Source: Hyphomicrobiales bacterium (GTDB taxonomy: Bacteria > Pseudomonadota > Alphaproteobacteria > Rhizobiales > Beijerinckiaceae). From it: a stretch of DNA of 7,840 nt. The stretch covers positions 1 through 7,840 of the forward strand of contig PXAW01000489.1 in assembly GCA_003567055.1 (NCBI GenBank). Reading direction: 5' to 3'. Of this stretch, positions 1-5,024 are shown one piece after another (position 1 is the first letter of the stretch; every line of letters begins with the position of its first letter). The translations under genes were made by a program, and so were the position numbers. Under the pieces are notes generated by a model. That model was not told where the DNA came from. It saw only the letters and a program-made list of their open reading frames with translations, and did not search any database.

Positions 1-241
1 CGTCGATGAAGCGCTCGAGGCGGATGGCGAGGAGGCTGCCTCCGGTGACGGGGACGGGCAGGCGGGGCATGATGCGCGTGCGGCCCGCGAGCACGAGGCC
101 GCGCTCGCCTATGCCCGCCGACGCCGGCTCGGGCCTTTCCGCCTGCGCGAGCGCGCAGAGCGGCGCGAGCGCGACATCGCCGCCATGGTCCGTGCCGGGT
201 TCGCGCTTTCGCTTGCCCGAAGCGTGATCGACAGTGCGTAG
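1..241 (+). CDS. recX: RecX-like RecA regulator, C-terminal part (5' end outside window)
   Basis: An open frame enters at the left edge (first full codon at base 2) and ends with TAG at 239-241, giving the last 79 residues. After an acidic, Gly/Ala/Asp-rich linker (about residues 1-28) comes a basic helical segment with ALAYARRRRLGPFR, then RERDIAAMVRAGF, then LARSVIDSA at the end. This matches the last three-helix repeat of alphaproteobacterial RecX, where an 'A.ARRRRLGPFR' stretch is followed by a 'kDlAam.RAGF....A..vi' helix. RecX proteins bind RecA filaments in the cytoplasm and limit recombinase activity. The N-terminal repeats lie outside the window, so full length and start are unknown. 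The next gene begins 94 bases on, beyond a hairpin, so it probably belongs to another transcript. The family call rests on motif recall of the C-terminus only. Confidence 0.75.
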   Translation, partial: VDEALEADGEEAASGDGDGQAGHDARAAREHEAALAYARRRRLGPFRLRERAERRERDIAAMVRAGFALSLARSVIDSA

Positions 242-254
242 CATTGCGCCGAAA

Positions 255-274
255 AAAGCGCCTTCCCGCGCTTT
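255..274. terminator. Perfect 7-bp hairpin after recX, possible terminator
   Basis: AAAGCGC (255-261) and GCGCTTT (268-274) are exact reverse complements around a 6-base loop. Six A's (252-257) precede and overlap the left arm. Read on the plus strand, the stem ends in only three T's. Read on the minus strand, it is a good intrinsic terminator shape (GC stem then six T's), although no minus-strand gene runs into it within the window. It may end recX transcription, weakly, or act in both directions. Confidence 0.4.
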
Positions 275-300
275 CCGCAAAGAAAACCCCGAACTATACT
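272..300 (+). promoter_or_regulatory. Weak candidate promoter for the first Rid gene
   Basis: TATACT at 295-300 matches five of six positions of the sigma-70 -10 consensus and lies 35 bases before the chosen ATG. The hexamer 17 bases upstream, TTTCCG at 272-277, is a poor -35 and overlaps the hairpin arm. The call rests mainly on the -10 box. Confidence 0.3.
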
Positions 301-335
301 CTCCGTCGGCTGCCGCCCTCCGGAAGGGTTTCCCA

Positions 336-785
336 ATGGCTTCTCAGATGATGCGCCGCCGCCTGAGCGGTGCGCCGGAATACGAGCGCCGTTACGGCTA
401 TTCCCGTGCGGTCGTCGATGATCCCTTCATCTTCATTGCGGGAACAACGGGCCTCGATCACACGACCTTGAACGTCGAGGGTGATGTCGCGCAGCAGACG
501 CGCCGGGCCTGGGAGCACATCGCCGCCGTGCTGGCCCAGGAAGATTGCTGTCCGAGCGATATCGTCCGCGTGAATTGCATCGCCGTGGACCACACCGAGA
601 TCGAGACGATCCTGAGAATTTCGCAGGGCTTCCTCTCCGACAATGGCAGCAAGCGCGATCCCGTATCCGGGCGTACGAACCTGCCTGCCATCTCGGCCTA
701 TTCGGTGAGGCAGTTCTTCAATCCGGCCATGCGGGTTGCGATCGAGGCCACGGTGATGTGGTCCGGCTACCATATGCGGGGTTGA
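336..785 (+). CDS. RidA/YjgF/UK114-family protein, Arg-less subgroup (first of tandem pair)
   Basis: This 149-residue protein has the RidA (YjgF/YER057c/UK114) fold signature: YGYSRAVVDDPFIFIAGTTG (residues 20-39), a central helix with VAQQTRRAWEHIAAVL, and the closing strand MRVAIEATVMW (132-142). True RidA deaminates reactive enamine/imine intermediates such as 2-aminoacrylate, using an arginine in a 'PARS'-like motif to hold the substrate carboxylate. Here that motif reads PAIS (117-120), with Ile119 in the arginine place, so classical 2-aminoacrylate deaminase activity is not expected. The protein fits the Arg-less Rid groups (Rid4-7), whose functions are little known. A segment near residues 101-116 is longer than in its neighbour. 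The frame is open further upstream to a GTG at 234, but the ATG at 336 has GGAAGGG at 322-328, and the homology begins after it. Its paralogue lies 125 bases downstream on the same strand. Family call firm; substrate unknown. Confidence 0.88.
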   Translation: MASQMMRRRLSGAPEYERRYGYSRAVVDDPFIFIAGTTGLDHTTLNVEGDVAQQTRRAWEHIAAVLAQEDCCPSDIVRVNCIAVDHTEIETILRISQGFLSDNGSKRDPVSGRTNLPAISAYSVRQFFNPAMRVAIEATVMWSGYHMRG

Positions 786-799
786 GCGCGCAGCGCGAG

Positions 800-874
800 A
801 GCATTCGTTCCAGCATGTTTGATCGCGGCAATATGATCAGAAACATGACGTAACGTCATCGAGAATTCCATGCT
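800..874. repeat. Nested imperfect palindromic element between the two Rid genes
   Basis: Three inverted pairs share this short gap. The outer arms are AGCAT (800-804) and ATGCT (870-874). An inner pair is CATGTTTGATC (814-824) and GATCAGAAACATG (835-847), complementary apart from a two-base AG insertion. A compact perfect pair is ATGACGT (845-851) and ACGTCAT (853-859) around one A. The outer ends resemble the AGCAT...ATGCT ends of dispersed palindromic repeats common in Rhizobiales genomes, but I cannot confirm membership from one copy. It could fold as RNA in the leader of the second Rid gene, or one part could be an operator. No T-run follows, so an intrinsic terminator is unlikely. Confidence 0.45.
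845..859. promoter_or_regulatory. Perfect 7-1-7 inverted repeat, candidate operator
   Basis: ATGACGT A ACGTCAT is an exact dyad with a one-base centre, about 50 bases before the start of the second Rid gene. The compact, near gap-free symmetry is typical of a dimeric regulator site, but no regulator gene is nearby and the site overlaps the larger palindrome. Inference only. Confidence 0.3.
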
Positions 875-910
875 ATGTCAGCGCGCGACAATCAGCAGGA
901 GGCGTTTTCG

Positions 911-1309
911 ATGCGCCGCGAAATCGTTACCAGTTCTTCACCCGAGGCGGAATTCGGGTTCGCGCGTGCGATCGTGCAGGATCCTTTCGTCTTCGTCTCC
1001 TGTGTCTACGGCTATGATCCATTCAGCATGGAGATTCCCGAAGACGTGGTGCAGCAGACCTGCAATGTCTGGGATTCGATCTCTGCGACCTTGCAGCAGG
1101 CCGATAGCGGGCTGGAGGAGGTGGTCAAGGCGCGCATCTTCATCACCGATCCGGCTTATGGCGAGCCCGTTCTGACCACCTGCGCGCGCATGATGGAAGG
1201 CCATCGACCGGCCTCGACGCTTCTTGTCGTGCCGGCGTTGATGCGCCCGGAAATGAAGGTCGGCATCGAGGCCACCGCGATGTGGCAGCTGGCCCGGCGC
1301 GGGATATGA
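911..1309 (+). CDS. RidA/YjgF/UK114-family protein, Arg-less subgroup (second of tandem pair)
   Basis: This is a 132-residue cytoplasmic protein of the RidA superfamily, close to the usual family length of about 130. Visible landmarks are PEAEFGFARAIVQDPFVFVS (11-30), DVVQQTCNVWDSISATL (45-61), VVKARIFITD (71-80) and the terminal MKVGIEATAMW (115-125). At the position of the RidA carboxylate-binding arginine the motif reads PAST (100-103), with Ser102 in place of Arg, so it belongs with the Arg-less Rid proteins. Cys31 also replaces the small residue common in the GTTGYD turn. The start at 911 is decided by a full AGGAGG at 897-902, eight bases upstream; the in-frame ATG at 875 has no such site. 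It is clearly homologous to the gene before it, suggesting an old tandem duplication. A heteromeric trimer of the two products is possible but unproven. Substrate unknown. Confidence 0.88.
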   Translation: MRREIVTSSSPEAEFGFARAIVQDPFVFVSCVYGYDPFSMEIPEDVVQQTCNVWDSISATLQQADSGLEEVVKARIFITDPAYGEPVLTTCARMMEGHRPASTLLVVPALMRPEMKVGIEATAMWQLARRGI

Positions 1310-1401
1310 AGGCACGCCCATGCCGCCGATAGGGTTTGCCCGCAAGCCGCCGGAGGTGTAGGTCATGCACGCGGTGCCCGCTTCGTGGCAGGCGCAGGTT
1401 C

Positions 1402-2727
1402 ATGGATCGGATGATGGCGGCAGGAACTCGAGACAAGGTGCGACGCGCTCCCGGCGGTCCCGGCAAGGGCGCCGGCAAGGTCGCTGGCAAGGTCGCCGGC
1501 AAGTCAGCGGGCAAGCCTCCCGGCAAGTCAGCGGGCAAGCCTCCCGGCAAGGCACCCGTGAAAGGGCACGAGGATACGCGCCGCCAGGCGCCCGGTGGAC
1601 CTGCGAGCAAGCTGTCGGGCCCGGCCTCCGGCAATGCGGCGAAGGCTGTTGCCGCGAAAGCCTCCGGTGAGAAGCCAGCCGCCGCACGCCCCGGCGCCCG
1701 CAAGGCCGAGAAGGCTGCGGCCCAGACGGTTCTGCAGACCGGCATCCAGATGCTGCACGTCACCGGGGACGAAGCCGATATGCGGCTTGATCGCTTCCTG
1801 ACGGCGCGTTTCCCGCAGGTCGCCTTCACCCATCTCCAGCGCATCGTGCGCACCGGGCAATTGCGCGTGGACGGCAAGCGCATGAAGCCCAATGATCGCC
1901 TCCAGGCCGGCCAGAACGTGCGCATCCCGCCGCTCAAGCTGCAGGATACCGTGCCGCGCAGCGCGGCGCGCAATACCGATGACCGCGCCTTTCTGGAGAG
2001 CATCACGCTCTATGAGGACAAGGATGTCCTCGTCATCAACAAGCCCGCCGGCCTCGCCGTGCAGGGCGGCTCGGGGACGACGCGCCACGTGGACGGGCTG
2101 CTCGACTGCATGCGCGACAAGGCGGGCCAGAAGCCGCGCCTCGTGCACCGGCTCGACAAGGAGACCGCCGGCTGCCTCGTCATCGCCAAGACGCGCTTTG
2201 CCGCCTCGGTGATGGCGAAATCCTTCCGCTCGCGCACGACCCGCAAGGTCTACTGGGCGATCTGCGCCGGCGTGCCGCGCGTGCGCCAGGGGCGGATCTC
2301 GACCTACCTGGCCAAGATGGCCGATGCGGAGGGCGAATCGCGCATGGTGGTGGCCGAGCATGGCGACCGGGGCGCCGATCACGCCCTGACCTATTATGCC
2401 GTGGTCGATCAATCGGCGCAGAAACTCTCCTGGCTGTCGCTCAAGCCGGTCACCGGGCGGACGCACCAGTTGCGTGTTCACACGGCCGATATCGGCCATC
2501 CGATCATCGGCGACGACAAGTATTTCAACATCGAGAACTGGGAATTGCCCGGCGGCATCCAGAACCGGCTGCATCTGCTGGCGCGGCGCATCGTCATCGC
2601 GCATCCGCGCACCGGGCGCCCCCTCGACGTCAGCGCCCCGCTGCCGCCGCACATGCAGCAGACCTTCAACCTGCTCGGCCTCGATACCGAGCGCTATGAT
2701 CCGATCATCGAGGCGCCGGAAGAGTGA
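1402..2727 (+). CDS. rluC: 23S rRNA pseudouridine synthase, RluC/RluD family, with Lys/Gly-repeat N-terminus
   Basis: Isomerises specific uridines of 23S rRNA to pseudouridine during large-subunit assembly. From ATG 1402 it has 441 residues, longer than the roughly 320 typical of E. coli RluC because of a basic low-complexity N-terminus (about 1-110) that includes eight GK-x-x tetrapeptides (21-52). Next comes an S4 RNA-binding domain (about 126-178: RLDRFLTARFP, LRVDGKRM). The catalytic domain follows, with VINKPAGLAVQGG (211-223), the HRLDKETAG signature carrying catalytic Asp252, and PVTGRTHQLRVH (349-360) near the C-terminus. This order is that of the RluA family. RluC is preferred over RluD by general resemblance to alphaproteobacterial RluC, but target uridines cannot be read from sequence. 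The start is uncertain: ATG 1402 has AGGCGCAGG upstream, ATGs follow at 1411 and 1414, and a TTG lies at 1336. It converges on the next gene with a 12-base gap. Confidence 0.88.
   Translation: MDRMMAAGTRDKVRRAPGGPGKGAGKVAGKVAGKSAGKPPGKSAGKPPGKAPVKGHEDTRRQAPGGPASKLSGPASGNAAKAVAAKASGEKPAAARPGARKAEKAAAQTVLQTGIQMLHVTGDEADMRLDRFLTARFPQVAFTHLQRIVRTGQLRVDGKRMKPNDRLQAGQNVRIPPLKLQDTVPRSAARNTDDRAFLESITLYEDKDVLVINKPAGLAVQGGSGTTRHVDGLLDCMRDKAGQKPRLVHRLDKETAGCLVIAKTRFAASVMAKSFRSRTTRKVYWAICAGVPRVRQGRISTYLAKMADAEGESRMVVAEHGDRGADHALTYYAVVDQSAQKLSWLSLKPVTGRTHQLRVHTADIGHPIIGDDKYFNIENWELPGGIQNRLHLLARRIVIAHPRTGRPLDVSAPLPPHMQQTFNLLGLDTERYDPIIEAPEE
1462..1557 (+). repeat. 12-bp coding tandem repeat in rluC, with an exact 24-bp duplication
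   Basis: Eight consecutive 12-base units beginning GGCAAG encode GKGA, GKVA, GKVA, GKSA, GKPP, GKSA, GKPP and GKAP. Within them, the 24-base unit at 1501-1524 is repeated exactly at 1525-1548. Exact copies suggest recent expansion by slippage or unequal recombination, with the reading frame kept because the unit is a multiple of three. The encoded arm is strongly basic and probably disordered. Confidence 0.92.
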
Positions 2728-2739
2728 TGCGCCGCCTCG

Positions 2740-3504
2740 TCATGGCGCACGCGAGGCGCGCAGCATGTAGTTCACCGCCGTATCGCGCGAGAGCGACCAG
2801 CTGTCGCCGAGCGGATTGTAGACGACGCCGGTGACCTCGTCGGGATGCAGCCCGCCCGCGCGGATGGCGTCTTCCAGTTCACGCGGCGTGACGAACTTCT
2901 CCCATTGATGGGTGCCCTTGGGCAGCCAGCGCAGGATGTATTCCGCGCCGACGATGGCGAGCGCGTAGGAGCGCAGGGTACGGTTGAGGGTGGCCATGAA
3001 GATGAGCCCGCCCGGTTTCACCGCCGTGCAGCAGGTCGCGACGAAGGCGCGCACGTCGCTGACATGCTCGACCACCTCCATCGCGGTGACGATGTCGAAG
3101 CGCGCCCCACCCGCCACCACATCCTCGATCCGCTCCTCGCGGTAATCGATGGCGATGCCCGATTGCTGCGCATGCCGGCGCGCCACGGCGATGTTGGTGG
3201 GGGCCGGGTCGAGCCCGGTGACTTGTGCGCCCAGCCGCGCCAGCGGCTCCGAGAGCACGCCCCCGCCGCAGCCGACATCGACCAGCGACAGGCCTTCGAG
3301 CGGCGCGCCGGCCAGTGGATCACGCCCGAAATGCCGGGCGGCCTCGTCGCGGATATAGGAAAGCCGCACGGGGTTGAACTTGTGCAGGGTGCGCATCGGC
3401 CCGGTCGGATCCCACCAGGTGCGGGCGATCTTCTCGAATCGCGCCACCTCCGCCGGATCGACGCTGTCCGTTGCGCGCTCGCTCTGCCGCCCGGCGCCTG
3501 TCAT
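2740..3504 (-). CDS. ubiG: UbiG, ubiquinone biosynthesis O-methyltransferase
   Basis: An S-adenosylmethionine-dependent methyltransferase for both O-methylation steps of ubiquinone synthesis (2-polyprenyl-6-hydroxyphenol and 3-demethylubiquinol), acting at the inner face of the membrane. The 254 residues match the usual length of about 240-255. Landmarks: FEKIARTWWDPTGPMRTLHK (23-42), a UbiG hallmark at the N-terminus; SAM motif I LVDVGCGGGVLSE (74-86) with acidic Asp99 in TGLDP; EVVEHV (143-148); then LNRT (173-176), AEYILRWLPKGTHQWEKFVT (187-206) and YNPLGDSW (229-236). The start ATG (3504-3502) is preceded by GGAAGGA (plus-strand 3512-3518) at good spacing. It is divergent from lysC and ends 12 bases from the end of rluC. 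No truncation or missing catalytic motif is seen. Confidence 0.96.
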   Translation of the reverse strand: MTGAGRQSERATDSVDPAEVARFEKIARTWWDPTGPMRTLHKFNPVRLSYIRDEAARHFGRDPLAGAPLEGLSLVDVGCGGGVLSEPLARLGAQVTGLDPAPTNIAVARRHAQQSGIAIDYREERIEDVVAGGARFDIVTAMEVVEHVSDVRAFVATCCTAVKPGGLIFMATLNRTLRSYALAIVGAEYILRWLPKGTHQWEKFVTPRELEDAIRAGGLHPDEVTGVVYNPLGDSWSLSRDTAVNYMLRASRAP

Positions 3505-3548
3505 GCCTGATTCCTTCCGCTACTGCCAATTGACCATGCGTCGCCGCG

Positions 3549-3603
3549 TTGACATGGATCGACGCCCTCGTCATGTATACGCGCGCTTGCGGGTCGCGGT
3601 CAC
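3549..3603. promoter_or_regulatory. Divergent promoter region between ubiG and lysC, shared GTATAC core
   Basis: The 193-base gap holds a consensus -35, TTGACA (3549-3554), on the plus strand, followed by TATACG (3576-3581). The 21-base spacer is longer than ideal, so the true plus-strand -10 may be a poorer hexamer nearer the -35. On the minus strand, GTGACC (3603-3598) and TATACA (3579-3574) lie 18 bases apart, a reasonable promoter for ubiG. Both -10 candidates use the palindrome GTATAC (3575-3580), so the two directions may compete. The lysC leader would be about 110 bases; I saw no convincing riboswitch or attenuator in it. Confidence 0.4.
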
Positions 3604-3697
3604 GTCCCTGCGGCGACGCGTCCCGGTTTTCTTGCGCGGGTTCCATTGCGCCGGCCTTCCCGCGTCCTTGCCGCCAACTTGTTACGAGGCTTTCGGT

Positions 3698-4936
3698 ATG
3701 CCACGGCTGGTCATGAAATTCGGCGGCACCTCGGTTGCCGATCTGGAGCGGATCCGCAATGTCGCGCGCCACGTCAAGCGCGAGGTGGATGCCGGCTACC
3801 AGGTCGCTGTCGTGGTCTCCGCCATGGCGGGCAAGACCAACGAACTGGTGGGCTGGTGCCGCGAGGCCTCGATGATCCACGATGCGCGCGAATACGACGC
3901 CGTGGTCGCCTCCGGCGAACAGGTGACCTCCGGCCTGCTCGCCATCACCCTCCAGAGCATGGGGATTCCCGCGCGCTCCTGGCAGGGCTGGCAGATTCCG
4001 ATCGAGACGTCGGGCGCCCATGGCGCGGCGCGGATCGAGGCGATCGACGGCTCGCGCATCTCAAGGCATTTCGATGAGCGCAACGAGGTCGCCGTCGTCG
4101 CCGGGTTTCAGGGCGTGCATGCGCCGACGGGCCGGATCGCCACGCTCGGGCGCGGCGGCTCGGATACCAGCGCCGTGGCGCTTGCCGGCGCGCTTGGCGC
4201 GGAGCGCTGCGACATCTATACCGATGTGGACGGCGTCTACACGACCGATCCGCGCATCGTGGCAAAAGCCCGCCGGCTCGACCGGGTCTCCTATGAGGAG
4301 ATGCTGGAAATGGCGAGCCTGGGCGCCAAGGTGCTGCAGGTGCGTTCGGTCGAGGTGGCGATGGTCCACAACGTGCCGACCTATGTGCGTTCGAGTTTCG
4401 ATGATCCCGCGGCCCCCAATCCCGGGACGCTGATTTGCGGCGAGGAGGAAATCGTGGAACAGCAGACCGTCACCGGCATCGCCTATTCCCGGGACGAAGC
4501 GCAGATCACGCTGCGCCGCGTCGCCGACAAGCCGGGCGTCGCCGCCTCGATCTTCGTGCCGCTGGCCGAAGCGAATATCAATGTCGACATGATCATCCAG
4601 GTGGTCTCGCGCGATTCGTCGACGACCGACATCACCTTCACGGTTCCCGCCGGCGATTACGAGCGCGCGAAGGGCCTGCTCGAAGAGCACCGCAGCGTCA
4701 TCGAATACGAATCGCTCCAGGGCGAGACGGATGTCGTGAAGGTCTCCGCTATCGGTGTGGGCATGCGTTCGCATGCCGGTGTCGCGGCGAAGGCCTTCAA
4801 GGCCTTGTCCGACAAGGGCATCAACATCCGTGCCATCACCACTTCCGAGATCAAGTTTTCCGTCCTGATCGAGGAAGCCTATACCGAGCTCGCCGTACGC
4901 ACGCTTCATTCGCTCTACGGACTCGACAAAGCCTGA
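3698..4936 (+). CDS. lysC: Aspartate kinase, ACT-regulated (LysC type)
   Basis: Phosphorylates L-aspartate to 4-phospho-L-aspartate, the first step toward lysine, threonine, methionine and diaminopimelate. The 412 residues match the monofunctional class of about 400-420. The catalytic domain shows KFGGTSV (7-13), VVVSAMAGKTNEL (38-50), ASGEQV (71-76), GRGGSDTSA (151-159) and YTDVDGVYTTDPR (174-186). Two ACT domains follow, around ADKPGVAASIFVPLAEANI (276-294) and GVGMRSHAGVAAKAFKALSD (353-372), the latter leading into TTSEIKFSVLI (381-391). Feedback inhibition by lysine and/or threonine is the family rule; which ligand applies here is not visible. The start at 3698 has GAGG at 3686-3689 and fits the conserved MPRLVMKFGG beginning; the frame stays open upstream only by chance. 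An in-frame GTG (codon 253) with its own ribosome site could make a beta subunit (separate entry). ptsP follows after 88 bases and may be co-transcribed. Confidence 0.97.
   Translation: MPRLVMKFGGTSVADLERIRNVARHVKREVDAGYQVAVVVSAMAGKTNELVGWCREASMIHDAREYDAVVASGEQVTSGLLAITLQSMGIPARSWQGWQIPIETSGAHGAARIEAIDGSRISRHFDERNEVAVVAGFQGVHAPTGRIATLGRGGSDTSAVALAGALGAERCDIYTDVDGVYTTDPRIVAKARRLDRVSYEEMLEMASLGAKVLQVRSVEVAMVHNVPTYVRSSFDDPAAPNPGTLICGEEEIVEQQTVTGIAYSRDEAQITLRRVADKPGVAASIFVPLAEANINVDMIIQVVSRDSSTTDITFTVPAGDYERAKGLLEEHRSVIEYESLQGETDVVKVSAIGVGMRSHAGVAAKAFKALSDKGINIRAITTSEIKFSVLIEEAYTELAVRTLHSLYGLDKA
4443..4456 (+). promoter_or_regulatory. Internal ribosome-binding site and GTG start in lysC (beta-subunit candidate)
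   Basis: AGGAGG at 4443-4448 is followed after five bases by GTG at 4454-4456, in frame with lysC at codon 253. Translation from here would give a 160-residue protein holding both ACT domains and starting (V/M)EQQTVTG. In Corynebacterium glutamicum the separate aspartokinase beta subunit begins at the aligned place, with MEEAVLTG. Caution: GAG/GAA codons for a Glu-Glu-Glu run make such a site easily by chance. Confidence 0.5.
4454..4936 (+). CDS. Possible aspartokinase beta (regulatory) subunit from internal start
   Basis: This is a candidate nested product of lysC, not an additional gene. Starting at the internal GTG it would have 160 residues, comprising the two ACT domains and no kinase domain. 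Bacillus and Corynebacterium lysC genes are known to make such an in-frame regulatory subunit, which assembles with the full-length alpha chain as an alpha2-beta2 enzyme. The supporting sequence is the upstream AGGAGG and the alignment of the start with the Corynebacterium beta N-terminus. Whether alphaproteobacteria use it is not something I can state. Confidence 0.35.
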   Translation: MEQQTVTGIAYSRDEAQITLRRVADKPGVAASIFVPLAEANINVDMIIQVVSRDSSTTDITFTVPAGDYERAKGLLEEHRSVIEYESLQGETDVVKVSAIGVGMRSHAGVAAKAFKALSDKGINIRAITTSEIKFSVLIEEAYTELAVRTLHSLYGLDKA

Positions 4937-4971
4937 CGGTTTCGGTCAACCTTGCAACCCGGACGCGGCAT

Positions 4972-4989
4972 GGCGCCGTGAAAGGCGCC
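4972..4989 (+). other. Small GC hairpin between lysC and ptsP
   Basis: GGCGCC (4972-4977) and GGCGCC (4984-4989) can pair around the 6-base loop GTGAAA. There is no T-run after it, so it is not a standard terminator; it could be an RNA stability or processing element in a lysC-ptsP transcript, or chance in GC-rich DNA. Confidence 0.25.
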
Positions 4990-5024
4990 CCTGTGGCGGG
5001 CGGCACCAGCGAACAGGCACCGAG

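Noticed and set aside
234..335. Upstream extension of the first Rid gene to a GTG at 234
   Set aside because: It overlaps the end of recX, crosses the hairpin and the -10 candidate, and adds sequence unlike the Rid family; the ATG at 336 has a good ribosome site.
1462..1557. Repeat array considered as a CRISPR or intergenic satellite
   Set aside because: The units are contiguous 12-mers without spacers, in frame within rluC, and simply encode the tetrapeptide repeats.
1143..2006. Minus-strand frame of 287 codons across the second Rid gene and the start of rluC
   Set aside because: Antisense to two genes and dominated by the reverse reading of the 12-bp repeat; no motif.
1528..2652. Minus-strand 374-codon frame opposite rluC
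   Set aside because: Antisense shadow of the pseudouridine synthase; composition typical of antisense frames and no family motif.
2845..3510. Plus-strand 221-codon frame opposite ubiG
   Set aside because: Shadow of ubiG, whose motifs are complete on the other strand.
3374..3697. Upstream extension of the lysC frame (108 extra codons)
   Set aside because: It overlaps ubiG antisense and the divergent promoter region. The family begins with MPRLVMKFGG at 3698, which has its own ribosome site.
3582..3697. Possible lysine riboswitch or attenuator in the lysC leader
   Set aside because: The leader is too short for a lysine riboswitch and I could not find its conserved elements, a leader peptide with lysine or threonine codons, or a stem followed by a T-run.
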